Source: Zea mays
Taxonomy: Eukaryota; Streptophyta; Magnoliopsida; Poales; Poaceae
Length of the DNA: 64,000 bases
Assembly (NCBI RefSeq): GCF_902167145.1
Contig: NC_050104.1
Span: 99,397,849 to 99,461,848 of the forward strand
Direction: 5' to 3'
Part shown: positions 1-10,040 of the stretch, piece after piece
Numbering within the stretch: the first letter of the stretch is position 1
Layout of the letters: each line of letters opens with the position of its first letter
The notes under the pieces: model-generated
What the model was told of the DNA's origin: nothing
The model's database searches: none
Seen by the model: only the letters and a program-made list of their open reading frames with translations
Program-made: the position numbers and the translations under genes

Positions 1-1155
1 GTTTTCGACGATGCTTCTCCTCTGTCCGCTGAGCTGCAGGCTACACCTTGGCCTCCGTCCTATAAGCCACCCCAGCTTCCCATGTTCGATGGCCATTCGG
101 ACCCGAAGCAGTTTTTGATGAGTTACGAAGCAACAGTGTCTTCGTATGGTGGCAATGCTGCAGTAATGGCAAAGTCTTTCGTTATGGCCGTCAGGAGTGT
201 TGCTCAGACCTGGTATTCCTCCCTTCGGCCAGGAACGATCACTTCATGGCAGAAGCTGAAGGATATGTTATTGACCAGCTTTCAAGGATTTCAGACGAAG
301 CCGGTCACTGCTCAAGCCTTGTTCCAGTGCACTCAGGATCATGAAGAATACCTTCAGGCGTATGTCAGAAGGTTCTTGCGTTTGAGGGCGCAGGCACCAA
401 CGGTGCCCAATGAAATTGTCATCGAAGCCATGATCAAGGGGCTTCGTCCTGGACCTGCTGCTCAATACTTTGCTAGGAAGCCTCCTCAGACCCTGGAGAA
501 GCTGCTCCAAAAGATGGACGAGTACATTCGTGCTGACAATGACTTTCGCCAAAGAAGGGAGGAGGCCTTCAGATTTTCTGAAATGACCAGGGGCTTCGGA
601 GGAAGATCCTATCCGAGGCATGTCAGGTCCATCCACAACTCCACTCAGAATGATGATAAGGGGAGTCAGCAGAACAGACCGCAGTGCTCCTCACAGGCTT
701 CGGGGCAACAACAAACTTTCTTCCGGCCACCAGCTCCAAGAGGCAGAGGCGCCAGGGGCTTCGGCGGAAGATTCGGAGATCAACCAAGGAAACTGTTTTG
801 CTTGTTCTGTGGAGAAAGCAAGGGCCATACCACCAGGACGTGCCATATTACAATCCAGAAGCAAAAGGAAATAGCCGAAGCTGCATCTCAACAAGCTCAG
901 CCGAAGCAGGTCATGCATACTGCTTCGTATCATCCACCTTACATCCCACAATACATAGACAACCACCCTGCAGCTTCTGTAGCTTCGGCAAGTCAACCTC
1001 AAGCTTCCTGGCAGCAGCCTCCGCCTCCACCTCCACTGCAACAGGGTCAACAGCCAGAAGGGAGTCAATATGCCCCACACCAAAGGGACTTCAGAGAACA
1101 ATCCGAAGCTCGCACAGTCAACAGCACTGTGCCAGAGTCGAAGCACATTTATTGA
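1..1155 (+). CDS. gag: Gag polyprotein of element A (5' end outside window)
   Basis: The frame is open from base 1, so the Met at 82 is not the true start. The N-terminal two thirds matches the retrotransposon Gag capsid family pattern (MFDGHSDPKQFL, then TWYSSL, then a LQAYVRRF segment near residue 95). An Arg/Gly-rich linker follows, then one zinc knuckle near residues 240-254 counted from the Met at 82. The knuckle is CLFCGESKGHTTRTC, spaced C-X2-C-X5-H-X4-C, one residue longer than the usual CCHC. The C-terminus is Gln/Pro-rich with a run of about eight prolines. Gag would assemble the virus-like particle and bind the RNA. No protease or RT follows; the frame ends at TGA 1153-1155 and integrase remains resume about 130 bases later. 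The frame shows no internal stop, so particle protein could still be made. Confidence 0.85.
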   Translation, partial: VFDDASPLSAELQATPWPPSYKPPQLPMFDGHSDPKQFLMSYEATVSSYGGNAAVMAKSFVMAVRSVAQTWYSSLRPGTITSWQKLKDMLLTSFQGFQTKPVTAQALFQCTQDHEEYLQAYVRRFLRLRAQAPTVPNEIVIEAMIKGLRPGPAAQYFARKPPQTLEKLLQKMDEYIRADNDFRQRREEAFRFSEMTRGFGGRSYPRHVRSIHNSTQNDDKGSQQNRPQCSSQASGQQQTFFRPPAPRGRGARGFGGRFGDQPRKLFCLFCGESKGHTTRTCHITIQKQKEIAEAASQQAQPKQVMHTASYHPPYIPQYIDNHPAASVASASQPQASWQQPPPPPPLQQGQQPEGSQYAPHQRDFREQSEARTVNSTVPESKHIY

Positions 1156-1282
1156 CACATATCCTACCTTTGATAGCAGTCTTTTCTATTCAGTTTTATT
1201 TTCTGTGAAACAAAGAACATTGTTAGTTTTCATGTAATAATTTCGTTGTTTCCCACGAGGAAAACCCATTTTCTTCACAGGC

Positions 1283-1688
1283 TTTACCCCATTCAAGTTA
1301 TTATTCGGAGACGAAGCAATAACCTCGGAAGAAGCCAAAGCTGGATCAATAAGAGTAGTAGCTTCGGCAGAATCAGGTCCCGAAGATGCTTGCCTTGTGG
1401 AAAAGGATGCTTTAGAAGGGATCAGGCTTCAGGCCGTGGAGAATATCAATAAATATCAGGCTGAAACAGTTAAATGGCGAGATAGAAAAGTCCGGTTAAA
1501 AAATATTGAGCCGGGACACTTGGTGAGTGGCTAACCCAGATACAGTGGGTAAGCTACAGTTGAAATGGGAAGGACCATTCTTAGTAGTACCTTTGTCAAG
1601 GCCTGGATCGTACAGATTAAAGGACATGGATGGCAACGAAATTCCAAGGTCTTGGAATGCGGATGAGCTTCGGCGATACTATGTATAA
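1283..1688 (+). pseudogene. Integrase C-terminal remnant of element A
   Basis: Two overlapping frames together read as the end of a Ty3 integrase. The first segment (1283-1534) begins FKLLFGDEA and continues through ENINKYQAETVKWRDRKV, the usual stretch after the catalytic core. The second (1527-1688) contains KLQLKWEGPF and ends SWNADELRRYYV before TAA, the typical polyprotein end. A small deletion near 1525 shifts the frame between them. Everything from protease to the integrase core is absent. The sequence just before this remnant, TTCTTCACAG at 1271-1280, looks like a splice acceptor, which may or may not be meaningful. Confidence 0.8.
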
Positions 1689-2628
1689 CATGATGTAATT
1701 TTTTATGTTTTTTCTTTTCTTTTTCATGGCACCCTTTTCCTTTCCGAAGGGGGAGAAAGGTTTTTAATGGGGCCATCATGTGTAATTTCCTTTTTTAGTC
1801 TTATAAGAGCAAAATCCCCCAAAAAATGTAAATGTAACAGCTGAGAACGCACCATCGAGTGCAGGAACTGAAAAAGAAAAAAGAAAAGAAGCTCCAAAGA
1901 CGTCCCTAAGGGGATGCAGAGCTCTCAGCGAAAAGTCAACGCTGGTACCGTCTAAGTAAAAGACGAAGAAGCTCCAAAGACGTTCCTAAGGGAATGCAGA
2001 GCTTATACCGCCTAAGTAAAAGGCGAAGAAACTCCAAAGACGTTCCTAAGGGAATGCAGAGTTTATACCGTCTAAGTAAAAGACGAGGAAGCTCCAAAGT
2101 CGTTCCTAAGGGAATGCAGAGCTGATGTGTGGTTGATTCCAAGGAAATAATGGTTGAGTGTGGCTTCGGTTATATGTTTTGGACATTCATTCGCACATCA
2201 CATTACATCATAGCATTTGCATTCATAAGCATTCATTCATGGCATCTGTGTTACTAAGTGGTTGCTTCGGCAAAAAGGAGAAGTATTCTTTTATGTTTTG
2301 GAGTGTACAAAAAAAAAAAAGAAAAGCTTCGGCAGAAAGAAGAAGTAGTCTTTTATGTTTTGTACAAAAAAGCAAAGCTTCCGCAGAAAGAAGAAGCAGT
2401 CTTTAATGCTTCGTTGTGTACGAAAAGAAGGGAAGGTGTTTTTCGCCTTCGGCTCAAAATATTGATTTCGTCCACATCAAAGCGTCTTAATAAAAGGGTA
2501 AGGATATATTACAAGGTATGTACAAAGTTCCTTGAGAACGGTTTAATTGTATTTACAACAAGTTGTTACAAATTTTCTAGCCTGCTACTACTAATCTTCT
2601 TCAGGCTCCCGCTTCGGCGGCATATTCT
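1689..2628 (+). other. Noncoding spacer of element A after pol
   Basis: No supported gene lies in this stretch between the integrase end and the 3' end of the antisense gene. It holds an A/T-rich segment to about 1890, a 60-bp tandem repeat (1891-2123), and about three degenerate repeats that begin GCTTCGGC or GCTTCCGC (near 2263, 2326 and 2377), each followed by an AGAAG-rich tract and TTTTATGTTTT. Confidence 0.6.
1891..2123 (+). repeat. 60-bp tandem repeat array in element A
   Basis: Units start at 1891, 1971, 2031 and 2091 with [GA]CTCCAAAG and continue with GTTCCTAAGGGAATGCAGAG. The last three are exactly 60 bases apart; the first is 80 because it keeps an extra 20 bases (around 1923-1943). 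The array lies just beyond the 3' end of the antisense gene. A homologous array sits at the same place in element K (58318-58560). Confidence 0.9.
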
Positions 2629-5517
2629 TTAATCACCTTCAGCTTCGTCATCCTACATGAATCCAGGTATCCAGAGTAAAAATCAAGTATGAAGGAGAAG
2701 GCAAGTACAAAGTAGGATTTCTTACTGGTTCAAGATGACTTCGAACTTCGTCTCCAGCCTTCTCCCGCCCGCCTTTTGTCCATATCATTTTTATAAATCT
2801 ATTTGAGATACTTCGGGCGAGGTCAGGTATATCGTCCAGGATTGATGGAGACAGGGTGAAGTTGGGCCTGTTGACGATCTTTCCATGCTCGCAGCCAGCC
2901 TTCAGGAATGCTGCAGCAGTACCCCGAGAAGCTACCCAGGCACAGAAGTCACCGTGCCCAGCTATAACTTCGTCAAGTTCTTCAATTTCAGCTTCGATAT
3001 GATCGAAGGCTTTTGGTAAATCTTCATCCGAAGGGGTAAATTTCCCGCTGCTGGCTCCAACTGAGTAAAAGATCTTCTTTAGTTGTTGGATACAATTGTT
3101 GCTAAAATTCAAACATTTATCCTGAAGGCTTGTTAATGATTTCTTCAAATTTGAGTTGGCTTGGACTTCGGCTTCAAGTTTAGAATTAAGCTCTAGCTTT
3201 TCTTGTTCAAACTGTTTTGATTGACCGATAAGCTTCGAATTCAATTCTGATATTTTAGCTTCGGTCTCTGCCAGCAAGCCTTCGGTTGATTGAAGTTCGA
3301 AGTCTTTCTTTTCAATGATGACTGATTGTTCTTTTATTTTGCTCTCCAAATTTCCAATTATAGCTTCGTGTTTTTTATCCTCTAAATCCTGCTGCATCTT
3401 CAGAGCTTTGCTCAGTAGCATGCTCTGCACAAAAACAGTTTTCGTTAGTAACATTTTCATTATCCAAAGCAATAAGGAACAGAGAAAAGATTGTTTACCT
3501 TGAAATTGGAATAAAATAAGCTGCCGACGATATGCTGTCGTCGGTAGCGGCTGATATCTATCTCTAGCTTCGGAAAACCGATACTCTTTGACAGAGTACC
3601 GATGACCTTAGCTCCGGTTTGGTCTCGAATGCAGCCTAATTTTTCATCGTCCACACCTCCGAATAGAAGAGCTCCTGGCCTGTATCCGCAAGATTTGGCA
3701 TAGTCTTTTAGCTCTTCTATTTCGTCCTCCGAAAGTTTTTGCCCAATTAAATTTTGAAATGTGTAGACTTCGTCGTCCGAAGCGACTTCGGCTATTTCTT
3801 TCTCCTTCTCAGGCATTGCGGCCATGACTTTTTTAGCAGCAGCGGCAGCTTCTTCTGCAGCCATGTCTTCTAAAATTTTGTTGATATTCTCAATGGTAGT
3901 CTCTAAGTTCACATCTTCGGCTGTAGCGGCTTCGGTAGCCGCGACCTCCGAAGGTGCGACTTCGACGTTTGTTGTGTCTTCAGCAGCTGCTGTTTTCTGA
4001 ATTGATGCTCTCGGTGGCGTCTTGTCAATAACTTCTGTTACGGCAATAATTCTTTGCCTTTTTGCTTTGGTTATCTTCGTTTTTTCCGGCTCCGCCACCT
4101 TTTGAAAAAGCTTCGTCAGTCGAGGCCCTAATGGACTTAGCTTCGTGGGCATGGGTTCAGTCATTACCTTTAGAATTTCCTCCACGTCGCTGGTAGAAGG
4201 TGGTGTGGGGGTCCCCTCTCCTTCGGATAGTTTTCGCTTTGGAGTTGATATTTTTCTCTTGACAATTTTCTTCTTTTTTGGTGGTTGTTCTTCATCCTTG
4301 TTTAAAGCTTCGGCCTCTCTTTTTCTTCTCTGGCCCTCAGCATCCTTGTTCAGCTGCGCATAGTCAGGATATTCGAAGCCCAGTGCATCAAGCACTCGGT
4401 TCAGCCTTCGCTTCGGACGGGTACCGAAGGCTGCTGTCATCAGTTGATCTTCTTTTTTCGAATAATTTCCAAGAATTTCATTACACATCACCTCAACTGT
4501 GTCCAGCCACTCTTGGCAGGGCTTCTTAAAATATTTCTTGAATTTGAAGTGGTAAGGAAGCCGGACAAGATCCCCTTCCTTCTTCTCCCCCTTTAACTTT
4601 GGCATTTCCCATTTTTTCAGAGTAGGGAAGACTTTGAATGCTAAGAATTCTTGAACCAGATCCCTGGTACCAATATGCTCTGCAATGATTCTGAATTCAT
4701 CCATTGCCCGTTGAGTTTGACCCTCTGGTGTCATGTTGCAGTGGGGTCGGGTTTCTCCGAAAGTTAGCTCGAGTGGACTTTGCACAAGCTTCTCCTTGTC
4801 CTCATCAACCTTGACATAGAACCATTCTGATTTCCAGCCTGCCGGCCATTTGCTTCGGTAGCTAATTACAGGAAACTTTGCGGTTTTCCGGTAGGCAAAA
4901 TTGTAGCAACCGAAGTTTTCATGAAGCCCATCTTTTCTGGCCTTTGTTTGATAATGCAATTCATGAACTCGACAGAAACTGTCAGCAAAAGGCTCCACTG
5001 CTTGGCTTCGGAGGGCCCAAATATAAACGCTAAGCCTAACGATAGCGTTAGGAGTTAACTGATGAAGGTAGATGCCAAACCTCTTCAATATCTCCGCAAC
5101 AATCTCGTGAACAGGGAATCTTAGCCCAGCCTTTAAAAAGCTTTTGAAGATAACAACCTCGTCCTTCTCTGGCTTCGGGGTGGTCTCTTCTCCCCCGAAG
5201 CGAAGTAGCTTTTTCTGATCTTCACTGAAAAAACCTGCTTTCACCATCTTGGTGAGATCAACCTTTGAAACAGTCGATTTTCCGAAATCTAGGTGGCTGG
5301 GTTTACTGGGCATGGCAATACGGTAGTCATCTTCGGAGTCGGTTTCTTCAATGTTCCCTTCTCCTTCGGCAGCTGTCGGGTTTGCTCCGGCAGCAGCCAT
5401 TTCTTCCGTAGTCACCAGTCCGGAGCGCTGCATCGCTTCGGAGATGGGCACAGTCTCCGAAGCTTCAGTTTCGTCCCCCTCACGCTCAACCCTAGCTGTA
5501 GAGCGAACTCTGGCCAT
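2629..5517 (-). CDS. Intact antisense spliced gene of element A (Transposase_28-type plant retrotransposon protein)
   Basis: Three exons on the minus strand: 5517-3499, 3424-2726 and 2652-2629. Intron 1 runs 3498-3425 (GTAAAC...TGCAG) and intron 2 runs 2725-2653 (GTAAGA...TGTAG). All junctions keep the frame, giving about 913 residues. The first exon carries the region usually annotated in plants as 'putative gypsy type transposon' (PF04195, from memory), near residues 100-270. A Lys/Arg-rich linker (PPKKKKIVKRK) and Ala/Glu-rich stretches follow. Exon 2 encodes a coiled coil of about 130 residues. The function is unknown; the basic tracts suggest a nuclear protein. The start MARVRSTAR is the first Met after the TATA box at 5684-5691. 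No stop or frameshift was found, unlike the copy in element K. Such an antisense gene is known in Grande (gene 23). The splice sites are inferred. Confidence 0.8.
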
Positions 5518-5949
5518 TTAATTATGAACTTGAGAAACTTTAATACTTTTTTCTCCGAAGCAGGCTTCAAGATGGAGCTTCGTTCAAACCTGACAAACAA
5601 GCTTCGGTGATGGTTAAAAATTTTGGCAGCAAAACAGTGCAAATAGCAGTAAATGCTGTGGTAACTTCACACCTACTCGTCTGTTTATATAGTGCTGCAG
5701 GTAAGAAGGCGAAGCGGCAGGGTTTTTACACCAGGCGGGCAGTAACTTGTACTCGCTGCGCAGTGGACCGCAAAGACCAAACAGTGACTCTGCAAGGTGG
5801 GATCGACACGATCTCGGGAAATGAATCGTTTCTCGGCAACGAGCTCAGGGAAGGTGTTTTTCGGACCTTCGGCTTCCCGAAGCTTGAGAGGATTTTTTCA
5901 CGGTTCAAGCTCGTTACGAAAAACGATCTAGCGCCGCGAAAGGGGCTAC
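5518..5949 (-). promoter_or_regulatory. Upstream region of the antisense gene, with TATA box at 5684-5691
   Basis: On the minus strand TATATAAA occurs at 5691-5684, about 170 bases before the ATG at 5517. Element K has TATAAATA at the matching place before its antisense gene. This points to a dedicated promoter between the 3' LTR and the gene rather than expression from the LTR. The interval also holds several CTTCGG/CCGAAG copies and no convincing ORF. Confidence 0.55.
5936..5949 (+). other. Polypurine tract of element A
   Basis: GCGAAAGGGGCTAC directly abuts the TG of the 3' LTR at 5950. The same motif lies next to the LTR of element K, reversed at 54362-54375, which fixes the + orientation of A. 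Confidence 0.8.
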
Positions 5950-6535
5950 TGTTGGGCCCATGCTTCGTTGCGCCGAAGGTCTTGCGTGAAGAAGCAGCTT
6001 CGGCTGAAATCGTCCCCAGGAAATGGCCGAAGGTTCCTTTTTATAGAGCTTCGGCGTTGCAAACCGACATAAAGATAGAATGACCTTTTTATCCATAGAG
6101 GTCTAAGATAATGTTGTAAACTTTTGTAAAGGGCATAATTGTAATTCGTCACAGGCTGCGTCCTGTGTCTATAAATAGATGAACAGTACTCCCGTACTGT
6201 TCACGCTGACTTGGCATTTGCTTTTGCGTCACGCTTGTACTTTTTACCTTCTCTCAGGACCGAAGGTACACATGTAATTTGAAATCATTTCTATTTTTCC
6301 ATGTTAATAAAATAGAAATGATTCTATGATGATGCTTATATTATATTTCATGCTTTATATGAATCCTTCGTCATTACTTGTTATGTTTACGAAGGTATGT
6401 CTCTTATGACCTTCGTCCGAAACTCATTATTTCCCGAAGGGACATAATGCTTCGAAGGACGAAGGACTTTAACACTTAACACTTTTTATGTTGCCTTGTT
6501 CTTAACTCTTAGCATTTGAGAACAAGTCCCCAACA
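5950..6535 (+). repeat. 3' LTR of element A
   Basis: 586 bases with terminal inverted TGTTG...CAACA. It contains a TATA box, TATAAATAG at 6170-6178, followed at once by a perfect hairpin at 6181-6202 (9-bp arms GAACAGTAC/GTACTGTTC, 4-base loop). The candidate 5-bp target copy is ATGTG (6536-6540); its partner is outside the window. The reverse complement matches the LTR of K (53671-54361) from its first bases on. Confidence 0.9.
6170..6202 (+). promoter_or_regulatory. LTR TATA box and cap-proximal hairpin
   Basis: TATAAATAG is followed two bases later by a perfect 9-bp inverted repeat around TCCC. The hairpin would lie at or near the RNA start and so in the R region. K keeps the same TATA and most of the stem (around 54013-54046, reversed). 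Confidence 0.6.
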
Positions 6536-8165
6536 ATGTGTATGCGCTCACTCTTATTATTATGATACACGTTCTTTCTGTCAAAGATTACTGAGTATAA
6601 CTAACCATCCTTTCTATTGACAGAAACTTCAAAACAAACTACTCTCACAAAACTTGTAGGGTTGTCATCAATCACCAAAAAGGGGGAGATTGAAAGCATC
6701 TAGGCCCCTGGTTGGTTTTAGTGATTAATGACAACGTAGTATTATATGTGACTAACGTATGTTTTGCAGAGACAAATGGTAAGTTAGGTCGCATGACAGG
6801 TAGAAGTACTACAACGGTGAAAACAATCCCGGAGATAAGAACTCGAAGCGACGACTAAAACGACGAAACAAAAGGTGAAGGTCTACGGAGTCCGAGTGTC
6901 AAGGAGATGCGGACACTCACGATTTAGTTAGGTCTTTTATTCTCTTTTAGCCGTACTATAAAGAGGGGTTGTCGATGAGTAGTTTGACCAAGAGAGTTCT
7001 AGTGTAGTGTTGGTGCACAATCACACTCACATACAGTGCTAGGTGTCACTCTAGAACTCACTCACAAGTTAGAACGAAAACCGATTTGAAAATCAGCTGA
7101 AAAACAAGAGTTAGGGTTTCTGGCCCTGGGGCACCGGACTGTCCGGTGCACCCTCTGCCAGGTGGGGCCAGGCTGGTCCAAGGAAGAAGCTTTCCTCAAC
7201 AGAAAACCCGAGAGCGCCTGGTTCAGAAAGGAATTTTAGTGGCGCACCGGACATTGCACCGGACAGTGCACCGGACTGTCTGGTGTGCACTGGACAGTGA
7301 CTGTTCACTGTCCGGTGTGCCATGAGTCCAACGGCTAACTGTCAGAACTAGCCGTTGGAAACGACCGTTGGCGCACCGGTGGCGCACCGGTGGCGCACCG
7401 GACTGTCCGGTGCGCCAATGCGCAGGAAAATGCCTGTAACGACTAGTTGGTGGGTGAGGGCTATTTATACCCCTTCCACCCACCATACTTAATGTCTTGC
7501 ACTCCACATTTATTCCAACACATTGCTAGAGCATTGCAAGCACCAAAAGCCTAGTGAGGAGATTAGAGAATCTTAATCCGCGTTTGTTCCTCATTAGCGC
7601 TAGCGAGAGCCACCTAGAGCACACACCACTTGCATTAGGCTTCTCTTGGTCAAGCGAAAGGCTACGGCTTGTTACTCTTGGTGATCGGCATCACCTAGAC
7701 GGCTTGGTGGCGTTGGGAGCTCGGTGATCACCGTGAAGATCTTGTTGGTGACCCGACTCAAGTTTGTAAGCGGTCTCGAGGGATCCACCGCGCCGGAGTG
7801 GCAAAGGATCATCTCGTAGTGAGCACTTGGTTCTTGCGAGGACCAAGGGGGAGCGATACCCTTGCGCGGGTGCTCCAACGAGGACTAGTGGAGAGTGCCG
7901 ACTCTTCGATACCTCGGGAAAAATTGGAGGAGTCTTCTAAACCTTGCTTTACATTCCGCACTTAATTCAAGCACTTTACATTGTGTATTTGTTTAGCAAG
8001 TATTTGAAGTATTGTCTTAGCATTGTTGCATTTCTAGTATTATATTCTTAGTGCTAGTTGTTGGGGTGAAGTTGGGCTCTTGCTTAGCTCTTGCTTAGGT
8101 TTTAATTAGTGTTGATTTTTAGAAAAGCCCAATTCACCCCCCTCTTGGGCATCGTGATCCTTTCA
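6536..8165 (+). mobile_element. Element B: 3' end of a Sirevirus-like copia element
   Basis: 155 bases of internal noncoding sequence end in the polypurine tract CACCAAAAAGGGGGAGAT (6673-6690), the same tract that precedes the 3' LTR of the Opie/Ji copies. The LTR follows. A is inserted into the internal part, so the rest of B lies left of the window. No coding sequence of B is present. The candidate target copy after the LTR is TAGTG (8166-8170). Confidence 0.75.
6691..8165 (+). repeat. 3' LTR of element B
   Basis: 1475 bases from TGAAAGCATC to ATCCTTTCA. It carries several copies of the 17-base palindrome CACCGGACWGTCCGGTG and variants, a triple 12-bp repeat GGCGCACCGGTG (about 7370-7400), and a TATA-like CTATTTATA at 7461-7469. 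Short ORFs here only follow the palindromes and are not genes. Confidence 0.85.
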
Positions 8166-8461
8166 TAGTGGAGCGCCTCTGCGTTTTCCCGAAGGTGAGG
8201 AGTTCAGCCTCGAGTGCCCTGGTACACCGGACACTGTCCGGTGGCACACCGGACAGTCCGGTGCGCCAGACCAAGGCTCACTTCGGTTGTCCCTTGCTCA
8301 CTTTGTTGAACCCTTTTCTTGGTCTTTTTATTGGCTTAGTGTGAACCTTTGGCACCTGTATAACTTATAGACTAGAGCAAACTAGTTAGTCCAATTATTT
8401 GTGTTGGGCAATTCAACCACCAAAATCATTTAGGAAATAGGTGTAAGCCTAATTCCCTTTA
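8166..8461 (-). repeat. Element C: reversed LTR fragment
   Basis: Read on the minus strand it starts TTAAAGGGAATTAGGCTTAC, the typical start of a Sirevirus-type LTR apart from TG having become TT. It runs through CACCGGAC palindromes up to the B insertion point. It abuts RNase H sequence of E exactly at 8461/8462, so C inserted there in reverse. The rest of C is left of the window. Confidence 0.65.
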
Positions 8462-8683
8462 ACAATCCGCATGGCGTATAATTCCGTTGAACATAGTCGC
8501 ACTAAGCACATAGACATCCGGTATCACTTTCTGAGAGATCACCAACAAAAGGAGGATATCGAAATTGCTTATGTGAGCACCCACAACCAATTAGCCAATA
8601 TTTTTACCAAGCCACTAGATGAGAAAACCTTTAGCAAGCTAAGGAATGAGCTAAATATACTTGATTCTCGGAATTTTTATTGA
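8462..8683 (+). pseudogene. pol: RNase H C-terminus of element E pol
   Basis: The frame reads [20 protein letters not shown] and [10 protein letters not shown] and ends at TGA 8681-8683. It is clearly related to, but diverged from, the same region of D and G (for example KEDIEIAYVSTHNQ against [14 protein letters not shown]). The 5' side is cut off by LTR fragment C, so only the extreme C-terminus remains and it cannot be functional. Confidence 0.85.
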
Positions 8684-8801
8684 AACATTACACACATAGC
8701 TCATGTATATACCTTTGATCATGTCTCTTTCATTTGGTACAAATGCATATTTCTTATTCTTCTTGTGCCAAGGCTAAGACTAATGTTCTTTCAAGTGTAT
8801 T
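8462..8801 (+). mobile_element. Element E, first fragment: end of pol
   Basis: This continues at 17745 beyond element D. It holds the last 70 or so codons of pol and about 118 bases of noncoding sequence (8684-8801). D is inserted at its end and duplicated GTATT. Confidence 0.8.
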
Positions 8802-10038
8802 TGAAAGGGAAATGTGCCCTTGGTCCATTTCTAAGTATTTTGGTGATTTAGTGTCCAACACAAGTGCTTAAGTGATAAACTATGTCAAATGATGGATAAG
8901 GTGCAAATCAATACAAAGGTATGATTCTAGACATAGTACATTGTTTTTTGTGTACTAACATGTTTGTCTAAGTGTTAGAATCAGAGAAAATGCAATTGAA
9001 AAAGAGTGGCTTGAAGCAGCCAAGAGTCTGCTCAGTCTGGGTGCACCGGACTGTCCGGTGGTGCATCGGACAGTGTCCGGTGCGCCAGGCTGACTCAGAC
9101 GAACTTGCTGCTCTCGAGAAATCGTCGGCGACGTACGGCTATAAATCACCGGACTGTCCGGTGGTGCACCGGACTGTCCGGTGAGCCAACTGTTAGCCGG
9201 GCCAACGGTCGGCCGCGGAATCCGCGCGCGACGCGTGGCAAGTGCCAACGGTCGGATGGGGCACCGGACTGTCCGGTGTGCACCGGACAGTGTCCGGTGC
9301 GCCAACGGCTCCAAGACTGCAATGGTCGGCTTCGCCAAATAAGGAAAGAGATCCGCACCGGACTGTCCGGTGCGCCAGGCGACAGAATGCAAGAATTGCC
9401 TTCTTGAAATGCTCTCAACAGCTCCTAGCTGCCTTGGGGCTATAAAAGGGACCCCTAGGTGCATGGAGGAGAACACCAAGCATTCTCTAAGCATTCCTAA
9501 GCACCAAGACTTTGATTCCGCGCATTTGATTCTTTGTGATAGCAACTAGAGCTCCATTTGAGTTGTGAACTCGCCGAGTTGTGTTGTGAGCTCTTGTTGT
9601 GACTTGTGTGTGTGTTGGTGTTCTGATTTTGTGTCTTGTGTGCGTTGCTCATCCCTTCCTTACTCCATGCTTCTTTGTGAACATCAAAGTGTAAGGGCGA
9701 GAGGCTCCAAGTTGTGGAGATTCCTCGCAAACGGGATATAGTAAAGTGAAAGCAAAACACCATGGTATTCAAGTGGGTCCTTGGACCGCTTGAAAGGGGT
9801 TGATTGCAACCCTCGTCCGTTGGGATGCCACAACGTGGAGTAGGCAAGTGTTGGACTTGGCCGAACCACGGGATAAACCACTGTGCCATCTCTGTATTGA
9901 TCTCTTTGTGGTTATCGTGTTGTGCAAGTTCTCCTCTCTAGCCACTTGGCTTATTCGTGCTAACTCCTAATCAAGTTTTGTGGATTAAGTTTCAAGTGTT
10001 TTACAGGATCACCTATTCACCCCCTCTAGGTGCTCTCA
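8802..10038 (+). repeat. 5' LTR of element D
   Basis: 1237 bases, TGAAAGGG...GTGCTCTCA. The first 550 bases carry clustered CACCGGACWGTCCGGTG palindromes. TATAAAAGGG at 9441-9450 is the likely promoter of the genomic RNA. The rest is the transcribed part, with no supported gene. Confidence 0.95.
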
Positions 10039-10040
10039 AT

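Larger units (their letters stand above)
1..6535 (+). mobile_element. Element A: Grande-like Ty3 (Tat-type) retrotransposon, 3' part
   Basis: Seen on the + strand: a gag frame already open at base 1, a remnant of the integrase C-terminus, a long spacer with tandem repeats, a spliced gene on the opposite strand, a polypurine tract and a 3' LTR with TGTTG...CAACA ends. A gene antisense to gag between pol and the 3' LTR is the known hallmark of Zea Grande elements, so Grande-like is the best call; the exact family was not checked. The 5' LTR and primer site lie left of the window. Protease, reverse transcriptase, RNase H and most of integrase are missing, so this copy cannot move on its own. It is inserted in the 3' noncoding part of element B (6536-8165). 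Confidence 0.85.

Noticed and set aside
268..636. Minus-strand ORF inside gag of A, and +1 frames at 620-1208
   Set aside because: Shadows of the gag frame without their own signals.
9040..9385. CRISPR-like spaced palindromic repeats
   Set aside because: Spacing is irregular, there are no uniform unique spacers and no cas genes; the setting is a plant LTR.
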